Positions 53,982 to 63,440 of a stretch of DNA of 64,000 nt are shown piece by piece. The first letter of the stretch is position 1. Each line of letters starts with the position of its first letter. The notes below the pieces were generated by a model. It was not told the DNA's origin. It did no database searches and saw nothing but the letters and a program-made list of their open reading frames with translations. The position numbers were made by a program, and so were the translations under genes. The stretch is from Veillonellaceae bacterium. Lineage in GTDB: Bacteria > Bacillota > Negativicutes > Veillonellales > Veillonellaceae. The stretch lies in contig CAAFUR010000014.1 of NCBI GenBank assembly GCA_900766245.1, forward strand, positions 62,001 through 126,000, in the 5' to 3' direction.

Positions 53982-56156
53982 ATGGGACAAGACAAGCATC
54001 ATGAACCACAAGTTCACGAAGAACAGTTTGAGCTACCAGATGTATCGTTTGATGAGTTTTCTATCCCTACCTACGAGGAGTGGAAAACGACGGTAGAAGG
54101 TATCTTGAAAGGGAAAGATTTCCAAAAAAGTATGTATACAAAAACATACGAAGGAATTACTTTACAACCAATGTATTGGTTGAGCGACCAAGAAGGATTG
54201 ACTCAAAATTTGACATATCCTGGTCGTGATAGCAATTTACGGGGGGCGAAAGCTAGTGGATATATCCATACACCTTGGACAATTGCACAACGTTGTGACG
54301 GAAAAACAATTGCTGACATGCATGACATGTTACAATTTGAATTAGATAAAGGTAGCACAGCTATCAGTTTCACACTGGACAGTGCTACACGGAAAGGACA
54401 AGATGCTACGAAAGCTGAAGCTAAAGATGTGGCTGACGCAGGGGTGTCTTTGTCTACTGTAGAAGAAGTGGAAGCTTTATTAAAAGGCATGGACTTAACT
54501 ACAAAAGAATTAGATATTCGTACAGGTGCTAGTAGCGTATGCTGGGCGGCTGCATTACATGCGCTTTGCGAATCTCAAGGGGTGGATGTAAAATCCTTGT
54601 CCGGTATGATTGGGGCAGATCCAATTGGTACTTTGGCACAAGATGGTCATTTATCACGCCCTATGGACGAATATTTTGATGATATGGCACATACCATTGC
54701 TTGGGCATCTGCACATGCACCACAATTGCGCACAGTTTTGGTAGATACAGATGTATACCATAATGGTGGTGGCAATGACGTACAAGAATTGGGTTTTGCT
54801 ATGTCTACGGCTGTGACATATTTACGTGAGATGGAACGCCGTGGTATCGATGTGAATACATTTGCAAAACAAATTCGTTTCCATGTCAGTGTAGGAGCTA
54901 ATTTCTTCATGGAAATAGCTAAACTACGTGCTATAAAAATGGTATGGGCTCAAATTATTGAACATTGTGGCGGTGATGAAGAAGCGAAGAAAATTAACTT
55001 GTTCGTAAGTACATCTCACTTTACACAAACTGTATTTGATCCATATGTAAACTTATTACGTGCTGGTTCTCAATCCTTCTCCGCAGTAGTAGGTGGTATG
55101 GATGGTATGTTTGTACGACCTCTTGATGGCTGCATTCGTCCAAGTGATGAATTCTCTCGCCGTATTGCCCGTAATATTCAAATCATGGAGCAACAAGAGT
55201 TCAACTTCATTCAACCAGTTGACCCTGCCGGTGGTAGCTGGTACTTAGAACCATTGACAGAAGAATTGACTGAAAAATCTTGGGCATTGTTCCAAGAATT
55301 AGAAGGTAAAGGTGGCATCTTGGAAACATTAGTATCTGGTGAAACGCAAGAAGCCGTGGATGCTATTTTACAAAGCCGCTTTAAAAACTTGGCAACTCGT
55401 AAAGATCGTGCCGTTGGTAGTAACATGTATCCAAATATGACGGAAGAATTACTAGAAGTACCAGTGGTAGATTTTGAGGGCTTACGCCAAGCTCGTGTAG
55501 CAGCATTAGCTAATGTGGGTACAACTGATGCAGCTGAATTAGCTCTAAAAAAACTACAAGAATCCGACTTCAGTGAAATTGGTTCTTTGGTAAGTGCTGC
55601 GTATACTGCATTAGTAGCGGGCGCTAGCTTTGGACAAGTTTTTGAAGCCTTAGCAGACGGCAGTGAAGGTATCACTGTGAAAGCAATTCTATCTCATCGT
55701 TGGACAGAACAATACGAAGAATTGCGTATGCGCACTGAAAACTTCAAAGAAACACATAATGGGGACAATGTTAAAATCTTCTTGGCTAACATGGGTCCAA
55801 TTCCTCAACATAAAGCGAGAGCCGATTTTGTTACTTCTTTCATGCAAGTAGCTGAATTTGATGTGCTTACAAATGATGGATTCCCAACTGTAGACGAAGC
55901 AGTTGCAGCTGCCTTAGAATCGAATGCAGATGTGACAATCGTATGTTCCACTGACGATACATACCCAGAATTGGCACCAGCAGTGACAAAAGCAATCAAA
56001 GCCGATCGCCCAGCTATGAAAGTATTCTTGGCAGGGGCTCCATCTCCAGAGTTGAAAGAACTTTGCGATGCAGCAGGCATGGATGATTATATTAGTGTAC
56101 GCTCCAATTGCTATCAAACATTATTAGCAATGCAACGCGAGAAAGGAATGATGTAG
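53982..56156 (+). CDS. mutA: methylmalonyl-CoA mutase small (non-catalytic) subunit
   Basis: A 724-residue beta-type subunit of the heterodimeric mutase, structural partner of MutB. It keeps the barrel-plus-C-terminal-domain plan, but the cobalamin motif DxHxxG is absent: the equivalent place reads MGPIPQHKARADF, so it should not bind B12. This loss is normal for the small subunit. AGAAAGGAAG precedes ATG 53982. Its stop codon is directly followed by the mutB ATG. First gene of the riboswitch-controlled operon. Confidence 0.94.
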   Translation: MGQDKHHEPQVHEEQFELPDVSFDEFSIPTYEEWKTTVEGILKGKDFQKSMYTKTYEGITLQPMYWLSDQEGLTQNLTYPGRDSNLRGAKASGYIHTPWTIAQRCDGKTIADMHDMLQFELDKGSTAISFTLDSATRKGQDATKAEAKDVADAGVSLSTVEEVEALLKGMDLTTKELDIRTGASSVCWAAALHALCESQGVDVKSLSGMIGADPIGTLAQDGHLSRPMDEYFDDMAHTIAWASAHAPQLRTVLVDTDVYHNGGGNDVQELGFAMSTAVTYLREMERRGIDVNTFAKQIRFHVSVGANFFMEIAKLRAIKMVWAQIIEHCGGDEEAKKINLFVSTSHFTQTVFDPYVNLLRAGSQSFSAVVGGMDGMFVRPLDGCIRPSDEFSRRIARNIQIMEQQEFNFIQPVDPAGGSWYLEPLTEELTEKSWALFQELEGKGGILETLVSGETQEAVDAILQSRFKNLATRKDRAVGSNMYPNMTEELLEVPVVDFEGLRQARVAALANVGTTDAAELALKKLQESDFSEIGSLVSAAYTALVAGASFGQVFEALADGSEGITVKAILSHRWTEQYEELRMRTENFKETHNGDNVKIFLANMGPIPQHKARADFVTSFMQVAEFDVLTNDGFPTVDEAVAAALESNADVTIVCSTDDTYPELAPAVTKAIKADRPAMKVFLAGAPSPELKELCDAAGMDDYISVRSNCYQTLLAMQREKGMM

Positions 56157-58340
56157 ATGATTCCGGATTTTAGAAATATTCCTTTTACAGCTGCTAGCCC
56201 AAAAGCATCCGATTTCGATGTATGGAAAGAGCAATTACAAGCTGAAACTGGCAAGTCCTATGATGATAACTTCATTCGTACTATGGAACAAATCGATGTG
56301 GGTCCTGTGTATGATGCCTCCATTTATGATCAATGTAACCATTTACAATATGTAGCGGGTATTCCTCCGTATCTTCGTGGACCATATGGCACAATGTATG
56401 TACAACGTCCTTGGACAGTACGTCAGTATGCAGGTTTCTCCACAGCGGAAGAATCCAATGCCTTTTACCGTCGTAACTTAGCGGCAGGTCAAAAAGGTTT
56501 GTCTATCGCCTTCGACTTGGCCACACACCGTGGTTACGACTCTGACCACCCTCGTGTAGTCGGTGACGTTGGTAAAGCCGGCGTTGCGGTAGACTCCATT
56601 CTAGATATGGAAATCTTGTTCTCTGGCATTCCATTGGATCAAATGTCTGTATCTATGACAATGAACGGTGCCGTATTACCAGTTATGGCCTTCTATATCT
56701 TAGCCGGTGAAGAACAAGGCGTAGATAAATCCGTTATGGCAGGTACGATCCAAAATGATATCTTGAAAGAGTTCATGGTGCGTAATACTTACATTTATCC
56801 ACCAGCAGCTTCTATGCGTATTATTGGTGATATCTTTGCCTATACATCTAAATACATGCCTAAATTCAACAGTATTTCCATTTCCGGTTACCACATGCAA
56901 GAAGCAGGTGCTACAGCGGATATCGAATTAGGTTACACATTGGCCGATGGTTTGGAATACTTGCGTACTGGTGTGGCAGCGGGTCTTACCGTTGACCAAT
57001 TCGCACCGCGCTTATCCTTCTTCTGGGCAATGGGTAAAAACTACTTCATGGAAATCGCTAAAATGCGTGCAGGTCGTATGTTATGGGCTAAGATTGTTAA
57101 ATCCTTTGGTCCAAAAAATGTTAAATCTATGGCATTGCGTACGCACTCCCAAACTTCTGGTTGGTCTTTAACAGAACAAGATCCATTCAATAACATCACT
57201 CGTACATGTATCGAAGCGATGGCAGCAGCCTTGGGTCATACGCAATCCTTGCATACAAACGCTCTTGACGAAGCGATTGCATTGCCTACAGACTTCTCGG
57301 CTCGTATTGCTCGTAATACGCAATTGTATATCCAAGATGAAACTAACGTATGTAAAGTTATCGACCCATGGGGCGGTTCTTACTATGTAGAATTCTTGAC
57401 TAACCAATTGATCCGTAAAGCATGGGCTCATATCCAAGAAGTTGAAGCCTTGGGTGGTATGTCTAAAGCGATTGATACAGGTCTTCCAAAAATGCGTATC
57501 GAAGAAGCGGCAGCTCGTCGCCAAGCGCACATTGACTCTGGTAGTGAAAAAATCGTCGGTGTCAACTACTTACGCCTTGATAAAGAAGATCCATTAGATA
57601 TCTTGGAAGTAGACAATACAGCTGTACGTTTGGCACAGATCGAACGCTTGAAAACATTGCGTGCTAATCGTGATAATGACAAAGTACGTAGCTGTTTGGA
57701 TGCGATTACAAAAGCGATGGAAACAGGAGAAGGAAACTTGCTTGAATTAGCCGTAGAAGCAGCTCGTGCTCGTGCGTCTAAAGGTGAAATCTCTGATGCA
57801 GTAGAAAAAGTATGTGGCCGTCATAAAGCGATTATTCGCTCCATTTCTGGCGTATACAGCAGCGAATTCAGCGATGATGATGTAATCACAGAAGTACGCA
57901 GCATGACTGAAAAATTTGAAGAGAAACATGGTCGCCGTCCACGTATTTTCGTAGCGAAAATGGGTCAAGATGGTCACGACCGCGGAGCTAAGGTAATTTC
58001 TACAGCCTTCGCAGATATGGGCTATGACGTAGATATCGGACCTTTATTCCAAACTCCAGAAGAAGCAGCAAAAGATGCGGTAGATAATGACGTACATATC
58101 GTAGGTATGAGTTCCTTAGCAGCTGGTCACAAAACATTGATGCCTCAATTATGTGAAGAGCTTAAAAAGCTAGGCCGTGAAGATATTATGGTTGTTATCG
58201 GTGGCGTTATCCCAGCTCAAGATTATGATTATCTCTATGAGCATGGTGCAGCAGCGATCTTTGGACCTGGTACCATCATTCCAGTATGTGCAAAAAAAGT
58301 ACTTGAATTGTTAGAAGAACGTCTAGAAGAGGAAGAATAA
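56157..58340 (+). CDS. mutB: methylmalonyl-CoA mutase large (catalytic) subunit
   Basis: The 727-residue catalytic subunit. The barrel part has [21 protein letters not shown] near residue 80, [15 protein letters not shown] around 245 and [11 protein letters not shown] around 325. The C-terminal B12 domain (about 595-725) has D605-x-H607-x-x-G610 in QDGHDRGAK, so it binds cobalamin. It contains both parts that are separate genes in the cluster at 37-39 kb. No spacer separates it from mutA, so translation must be coupled. Confidence 0.96.
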   Translation: MIPDFRNIPFTAASPKASDFDVWKEQLQAETGKSYDDNFIRTMEQIDVGPVYDASIYDQCNHLQYVAGIPPYLRGPYGTMYVQRPWTVRQYAGFSTAEESNAFYRRNLAAGQKGLSIAFDLATHRGYDSDHPRVVGDVGKAGVAVDSILDMEILFSGIPLDQMSVSMTMNGAVLPVMAFYILAGEEQGVDKSVMAGTIQNDILKEFMVRNTYIYPPAASMRIIGDIFAYTSKYMPKFNSISISGYHMQEAGATADIELGYTLADGLEYLRTGVAAGLTVDQFAPRLSFFWAMGKNYFMEIAKMRAGRMLWAKIVKSFGPKNVKSMALRTHSQTSGWSLTEQDPFNNITRTCIEAMAAALGHTQSLHTNALDEAIALPTDFSARIARNTQLYIQDETNVCKVIDPWGGSYYVEFLTNQLIRKAWAHIQEVEALGGMSKAIDTGLPKMRIEEAAARRQAHIDSGSEKIVGVNYLRLDKEDPLDILEVDNTAVRLAQIERLKTLRANRDNDKVRSCLDAITKAMETGEGNLLELAVEAARARASKGEISDAVEKVCGRHKAIIRSISGVYSSEFSDDDVITEVRSMTEKFEEKHGRRPRIFVAKMGQDGHDRGAKVISTAFADMGYDVDIGPLFQTPEEAAKDAVDNDVHIVGMSSLAAGHKTLMPQLCEELKKLGREDIMVVIGGVIPAQDYDYLYEHGAAAIFGPGTIIPVCAKKVLELLEERLEEEE

Positions 58341-58467
58341 TTAGTATTCAAAATCTGATATACGTATATAGGTAAGACATGACACGTAGTCAGTGCCTCG
58401 TGCTACTTTGTAGCTGGCTACTGATTGCGTGTTTGTCATATTCGAATCGGTGAAAGGAGGGTGTCTT

Positions 58468-59652
58468 ATGAGTGATGATACCTATAAGCCTTCTTGGGTT
58501 CCTGAGGAGAAAGATGATAAATTTGCATGCCGTGTTATGCGCGGTGTGGACGGTGGCCATGATGGGATGGATGCACATACCCATGCGCCACAAAAGCCAG
58601 TAGCTCCTAAGGTAGTAAAACGGAAAAAATTGACCGTTGATGACTATGTAGAAGGGGTGCTAGCTGGTAATCGAATGGTTTTATCCCGTGCCATTACTTT
58701 AATTGAAAGTAATGCAGCTGCCCATTTCGAAATGGCGCAGCAGGTAATCCAACGATTATTGCCATATACTGGTAAATCTACCCGTGTAGGGATAACAGGG
58801 GTACCGGGTGCTGGTAAATCGACTTTGATTGAAGCACTGGGCACAAAGCTATGTCAAAATGGTCATAAGGTGGCTGTTCTTGCAGTAGACCCATCGAGTA
58901 CAGTGACAGGCGGATCTATCCTAGGGGATAAAACGCGGATGGAACAACTTTCACGGGAGCCGAATGCATTCATTCGTCCATCCCCATCAGGTGGGACATT
59001 GGGCGGCTTGACTCGTAAAAGTAGAGAAACATTGCTGTTATGTGAAGCTGCTGGGTACGATACGATCTTGGTAGAAACCGTAGGGGTAGGTCAAAGTGAA
59101 ACGACAGTGCGTTCCATGGTAGACTTCTTCTTACTGGTTGTATTGACTGGTGCTGGTGATGAATTACAAGGTATGAAAAAAGGTGTTATGGAATTAGCAG
59201 ATGCCATAGTAGTCAATAAAGCTGATGGCGATAATTTACAACGGGCCAAAGTGACACGCCAAGAATATGAACGTATTTTATGGTTTATTCGTGATGCCAC
59301 GGAACAGTGGACAACTCATGCCTACACATGTTCTGCCTACACTGGGGATGGCATCATGGAATTGTGGCAAGGCGTTATTGAAAAATTCATGGAACAATGT
59401 GAAGGCAATGGAGTGCTACAAGCACGTCGCCGTGACCAAACTTTATCGTGGGTTTATTCCATGGTGGAAGAACATTTACAAAACTTGTTCTATCGAGCAC
59501 CAGAAATTGTATCTTGCCGTGGAGGCATTGAAGATGCAGTTATTGAGGGGCGTTTAACGCCTACATTGGCAGTACAACAATTTATTAATACATTTACACA
59601 AACAGCTTTGGGGGATCAAGCAAAAAACACCCCATTATTTGAGTTGAAATAA
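58468..59652 (+). CDS. meaB: methylmalonyl-CoA mutase GTPase chaperone (cluster 2)
   Basis: A 394-residue G3E GTPase of the MeaB/ArgK type. The extra N-terminal 70 or so residues (acidic and histidine-rich, including GGHDGMDAHTHAP) are absent from the first MeaB at 39528 and may bind metal or simply be a linker. Motifs: GVPGAGKST, VDPSSTVTGGSILGDKTRM, ETVGVGQSE and NKADGDN. GAAAGGAGGG precedes ATG 58468; the longer frame from 58429 starts before that site. It closes the riboswitch operon mutA-mutB-meaB, followed by a terminator. Confidence 0.92.
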   Translation: MSDDTYKPSWVPEEKDDKFACRVMRGVDGGHDGMDAHTHAPQKPVAPKVVKRKKLTVDDYVEGVLAGNRMVLSRAITLIESNAAAHFEMAQQVIQRLLPYTGKSTRVGITGVPGAGKSTLIEALGTKLCQNGHKVAVLAVDPSSTVTGGSILGDKTRMEQLSREPNAFIRPSPSGGTLGGLTRKSRETLLLCEAAGYDTILVETVGVGQSETTVRSMVDFFLLVVLTGAGDELQGMKKGVMELADAIVVNKADGDNLQRAKVTRQEYERILWFIRDATEQWTTHAYTCSAYTGDGIMELWQGVIEKFMEQCEGNGVLQARRRDQTLSWVYSMVEEHLQNLFYRAPEIVSCRGGIEDAVIEGRLTPTLAVQQFINTFTQTALGDQAKNTPLFELK

Positions 59653-59657
59653 AATAG

Positions 59658-59685
59658 AAACAGGAGGGGGAACTCTCCTGTTTTG
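59658..59685 (+). terminator. terminator of the mut operon
   Basis: AAACAGGAG pairs with CTCCTGTTT around an eight-base loop, with a T4 run. Confidence 0.85.
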
Positions 59686-59967
59686 TGCTACTGAGGATAA
59701 AATCCTAGTAGGTTTTGGGGTATATGAATTTTGAAAGATATATAATGAAAAATATTTGATAAAAATCTACATGTGTGACAAAAGTAACATAAAAACAATA
59801 TAAATGTATATTCTATATGGATGTGTAAAATTCTGTTAGAACTTAAAAGAATAGAAAGATAAATGGCATATACCTTTCTTTTCACAAGCCTGAATATTTG
59901 TTATAATATGACGGAAAGTTAATGAATACATAACTAGTATTGTTTACACTATGTGAGGTGCATAAAA
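59686..59967. other. AT-rich region before the hydrogenase gene
   Basis: About 280 bases with no gene. A TATAAT box near 59903 with a TTTTCA about 17 bases upstream is the likely hydrogenase promoter. Confidence 0.45.
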
Positions 59968-61410
59968 ATGAGTTTCGAAAGTCGATTCCAACATCTTGAT
60001 CGCCGTGCCCCTATTGCTGAGGATAATGTGGCGATTATTCATGATTTAGAAAAATGTAAGAACTGTACTCTTTGTCGTAAAGCATGTGCTGACACTATGA
60101 GCGTGCTTGATTACTATGATTTGGAAGCAACAGGAGATAATCCTATTTGTATCCAATGTGGTCAATGTGCGGTAATTTGCCCATTTGGTGCAATGTACGA
60201 ACGTACAGAATTAGATAAAGTAAAAGAAGCCATTGCAGATCCAGAGAAAATTGTGGTTATCCAAACAGCGCCAGCTGTTCGTGTATCTATCGGTGAAGAA
60301 TTTGGGTTTGAGCCTGGTACATACCAAGAAGGTAAAATGGTAGGCGCTCTTCGTGCGTTAGGTGCCGACTATGTAGTTGATACTAACTTCGGTGCTGACT
60401 TAACTATCATGGAAGAAGCGAACGAATTGTTAGAACGTAAATTACGTGGCACAGGTCCATTGCCACAATTCACTAGTTGTTGTCCAGCATGGGTAAAATT
60501 CTGTGAAACATTCTTCCCAGAATACGTATCTCATATTTCTTCAGCTCGTAGCTGTATCGCTATGGAATCTGCCATGGTAAAAACATATTTTGCAAAAAAT
60601 ATGAACATTGATCCTAAGAAAATTGTATCCGTGTCTGTTGCTCCTTGTACTGCTAAAAAAGCGGAAATTCGTCGTCCTGAGCAAAACAATGCGTCTCGTT
60701 ACACTGGTGAAGACTTGGGTCCAGATACAGATATCTGTATCACTACACGTGAGTTTGCACAATGGATTCGCGAAGCAGAATTAGATTTTGCCGCAGTAGA
60801 AGACTCTGCATACGATAAATTCATCGGTGCTGCTACTGGTGGTGGTGTTATCTTCGGTAATACTGGTGGTGTTATGGAAGCAGCGATGCGTGCATCCTAC
60901 AAATTCATCACTGGTGACGAACCATCTCCAGCTCCACTTCTTAACTTAACAGATGTGCGTGGTATGGACGGTGTGAAAGAAGCAACCGTAGAAATCGGTG
61001 GACATACCATCAACGTGGCTGTGTGCCATGGAGGTAAAAACATCCGTGAATTCTTGAACGAATTGAAAGAATCTGGTAAAACATATGATTTCATCGAAAT
61101 GATGGCATGCCCAGGTGGCTGTATCGGCGGTGGTGGACAACCACGTGCAAAATTACCAGTTGCTAATAAAGTAAAAGGTGAGCGTATCGATGGTCTTTAT
61201 AATTGGGATTCCAACATGAAGCTTCGTTCTTCCTATGAAAACCCTGAAATTAAAGATGCATACGCTAATTTCTTGGAAAAACCATTAGGACATATTGCTC
61301 ATGAGTTGTTACATACTACGTATGTAGATCGCAGCGGTGACTTAGGTGCTCGCAAAGACGTGACTCCTGAAACATGTCCAACATCTCCAAAATTTAAAAA
61401 GTCGGAATAA
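59968..61410 (+). CDS. [FeFe]-hydrogenase, ferredoxin-type
   Basis: A 480-residue iron hydrogenase, expected to make or use H2 with reduced ferredoxin in the cytoplasm. The N-terminal ferredoxin domain has two 4-cysteine motifs (CKNCTLCRKAC and CIQCGQCAVICP). The H-cluster signatures are TSCCPAW at 169-175 (with C171 as proton relay and C172 as ligand), APCTAKK at 225-231 (ligand C227) and MACPGGCIGGGGQP (C381 and C385). The second signature has alanine where most catalytic hydrogenases have methionine (MPCxxK). A further C-terminal part of about 90 residues ends with TCPTSPKF. GTGAGGTG precedes ATG 59968. Maturation genes are not in the window. Confidence 0.92.
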   Translation: MSFESRFQHLDRRAPIAEDNVAIIHDLEKCKNCTLCRKACADTMSVLDYYDLEATGDNPICIQCGQCAVICPFGAMYERTELDKVKEAIADPEKIVVIQTAPAVRVSIGEEFGFEPGTYQEGKMVGALRALGADYVVDTNFGADLTIMEEANELLERKLRGTGPLPQFTSCCPAWVKFCETFFPEYVSHISSARSCIAMESAMVKTYFAKNMNIDPKKIVSVSVAPCTAKKAEIRRPEQNNASRYTGEDLGPDTDICITTREFAQWIREAELDFAAVEDSAYDKFIGAATGGGVIFGNTGGVMEAAMRASYKFITGDEPSPAPLLNLTDVRGMDGVKEATVEIGGHTINVAVCHGGKNIREFLNELKESGKTYDFIEMMACPGGCIGGGGQPRAKLPVANKVKGERIDGLYNWDSNMKLRSSYENPEIKDAYANFLEKPLGHIAHELLHTTYVDRSGDLGARKDVTPETCPTSPKFKKSE

Positions 61411-61419
61411 TTTAGTTAG

Positions 61420-61478
61420 TAACTTCAACTCCGGTGAGTCAGCGAATGTGTAAGTTGGTTTGCTGCTGAACGAAGTTA
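61420..61478 (+). other. stem structure just after the hydrogenase gene
   Basis: TAACTTC (61420-61426) pairs with GAAGTTA (61472-61478), and inside it CAGCGAA pairs with TTTGCTG around a 12-base loop. It begins about ten bases after the stop codon. It may protect the 3' end of the mRNA. No T tail. Confidence 0.4.
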
Positions 61479-61516
61479 TTATATAGTCATCTAAGCATGA
61501 CAACATACTGCAAGAC

Positions 61517-61556
61517 GAAAAGACTCTCTGGGGCTATTCCCTCGAGAGTCTTTTCT
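61517..61556. terminator. bidirectional-type terminator
   Basis: GAAAAGACTCTC pairs with GAGAGTCTTTTC, a 12-bp perfect stem with A and T runs on the two sides. Confidence 0.85.
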
Positions 61557-61565
61557 ATTCTATTC

Positions 61566-61708
61566 CATCTTGGGGGCGGTCTGTTGTTTTGCGAAGGGAA
61601 GAGTACGGCACATTCCTCCACAAATTTACGTTCCACTGAGATTTGCTCCGGAACATGCCGTACTCTTCTGGGGTTGCCTAATACAGAAGAGCGGACCGCC
61701 CCAAGATG
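61566..61708. repeat. large palindromic element carrying the recurrent hairpin motif (copy 2)
   Basis: An outer stem CATCTTGGG(G)GCGGTC / GACCGCCCCAAGATG (61566-61708) encloses a 13-bp perfect stem GAAGAGTACGGCA (61598-61610) with TGCCGTACTCTTC (61656-61668). Inside this lie TTCC/GGAA, the TCCA opposed to CTCC, and CAAAT (61621-61625) with ATTTG (61641-61645) around a 15-base loop, the same plan as in the leuB terminator at 8109-8182. Frames open across it on both strands appear to be by-products of the symmetry. Function unknown. Confidence 0.7.
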
Positions 61709-61901
61709 ATCTACGAATGAGGGCATTCCTAGGGTGGGGGAGTGATAGAATAATTCTTCTTGTACATTTTCCGTGTTGGGTGTATAATAGTTTTTATCTA
61801 AAATACAAATCAGTAAATATTCATATGATGTGAAGGGGTAGAAGGATAGATATACGTATACTTTCACGGCTTTCACAGGTATGGAATAGTAGGAGGACTG
61901 T

Positions 61902-62921
61902 ATGGCAAAGATTGATATGAACAACTTAGATTTTAGTTATAAAGAAACGCCATTCCGTTATGTGTCTAACTTCAAAGATGGTCAATGGGATGAAGGCGGT
62001 TTAACGGGTGAGGCGAATATTGTCCTCAATGAATGTGCTGGTGTATTCCAATATGCGCAAACTATTTTTGAAGGCTTGAAAGCGTATTACACGAAAGATG
62101 GTCACATTGTGTGTTTCCGTCCTGATTTAAATGCTGAGCGCATGTATGATTCTGCGAAATATCTTGTGATGCAACCATTCCCAACAGATCGTTTTATTGA
62201 GGCTGTAAAAGAAGTGGTAAAAGCAAACCAAGAGTTTGTGCCTCCATATAGTACAGGTGGTAGTTTGTATCTTCGTCCATTCTTGATGGGTACTAACAGC
62301 GTAATCGGTGTGAAACCGGCAGATGAGTTCCAATTCCGTATTTTCGGTACTCCTGTAGGGGATTATTTTAAAGGCGGTGTAAAACCGTTAAAAATCCAAA
62401 TTTCCGATTTTGACCGTGCAGCGCCACATGGTACTGGTCACATCAAAGCAGGCTTGAACTATGCAATGAGCTTGCATGCCTTAGAAGCAGCGCATGAAGC
62501 AGGGTATGCAGAAAATATGTATTTGGATCCCCGAACTCGTACAAAAGTAGAAGAAACTGGTGGAGCGAACTTTATTTTCATTACGAAAGATGGCAAATTA
62601 GTAACGCCTAAATCCGATAGTATTCTTCCATCCATCACACGTCGTTCCTTGATGTATGTGGCTGAACATTATTTGGGCATGACTGTAGAACATCGTGAAG
62701 TGTACAGAGAAGAATTGAAAGACTTTGCTGAATGTGGTCTTTGCGGTACAGCGGCTGTTATTTCTCCTGTGGGAATGGTACATTCCAAAGAAGAAGATAT
62801 CTTCTTCCCAAGCGGCATGGATGAAATGGGCCCAACATTAACAAAATTACGCGAAACATTACTTGGCATTCAACATGGTGAAATCGAAGCACCAGAAGGC
62901 TGGATTGTTCGCATCGTATAA
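61902..62921 (+). CDS. ilvE: branched-chain amino acid aminotransferase
   Basis: PLP enzyme for the last step of leucine, isoleucine and valine synthesis and the first step of their breakdown. The 339-residue length and sequences such as FEGLKAY near residue 55, YLRPFLMGTN, GHIKAGLNYAMSL with the probable cofactor lysine, and EETGGANFIFI fit the class IV aminotransferases of the BCAT-II type. TAGGAGGA precedes ATG 61902. It has its own upstream region, apart from the leucine operon, and no T-box is seen before it. Confidence 0.94.
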   Translation: MAKIDMNNLDFSYKETPFRYVSNFKDGQWDEGGLTGEANIVLNECAGVFQYAQTIFEGLKAYYTKDGHIVCFRPDLNAERMYDSAKYLVMQPFPTDRFIEAVKEVVKANQEFVPPYSTGGSLYLRPFLMGTNSVIGVKPADEFQFRIFGTPVGDYFKGGVKPLKIQISDFDRAAPHGTGHIKAGLNYAMSLHALEAAHEAGYAENMYLDPRTRTKVEETGGANFIFITKDGKLVTPKSDSILPSITRRSLMYVAEHYLGMTVEHREVYREELKDFAECGLCGTAAVISPVGMVHSKEEDIFFPSGMDEMGPTLTKLRETLLGIQHGEIEAPEGWIVRIV

Positions 62922-62943
62922 TAGAATACTTTTACAATGACGT

Positions 62944-62979
62944 AAACGCATGGTTATCTTAGGGTAGCTGTGCGTTTTC
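62944..62979 (+). terminator. terminator after ilvE
   Basis: AAACGCA pairs with TGCGTTT, with weaker inner pairing, and T follows. About 23 bases after the stop. Confidence 0.65.
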
Positions 62980-63440
62980 TTGCATAGTAGACATATATGG
63001 CGGTGTAGATGAAAATAATCTTGAAAGAAGCTGTGAATGTAAATATATAAATTTATTAAGAGTGGATATGTGATACAGGTGTACTATATAAATTTGGAAA
63101 TGTAGAGTAAGAAATAAGAGATGGATCATTTAAAGAATACATGTATACATAATGGATATGTATTGAAAAATAGTATAATTTTTGCTACTATAATATACAG
63201 TTCTATATTCTATAGAATAATAACTATATTTTATGACTACTATGAAATGTAGTGAATGATTATCACAAGAGGCCAATCCTGTATAGAGGGAGCGTATAGT
63301 AGATGAATGTTGGTATAACATTTAGCAGGACTATGGCGAAGTACAGTCGAGTGACAGATGGATTTAGGACTTTCAGTATATGTATACCTAGTGTTAAGTA
63401 CGCTAGTGTAGTGATAGAGAGCCTACAGGAGGAGAGGGTT
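62980..63440. other. long upstream region of the glutamate synthase gene
   Basis: About 460 bases without a gene. Two TATAAT boxes near 63173 and 63189 are possible -10 elements, which would give a leader of over 200 bases. No known riboswitch or T-box consensus was recognised in that leader. Confidence 0.4.

Noticed and set aside
54203..55675. Long minus-strand frames opposite mutA
   Set aside because: Codon-bias shadows of a well-supported gene; no family motifs or ribosome binding sites.
61487..61924. Open frames on both strands over the hydrogenase-ilvE interval
   Set aside because: They overlap one another, lack ribosome binding sites and owe their openness to the palindromes; the translations have no recognisable features.
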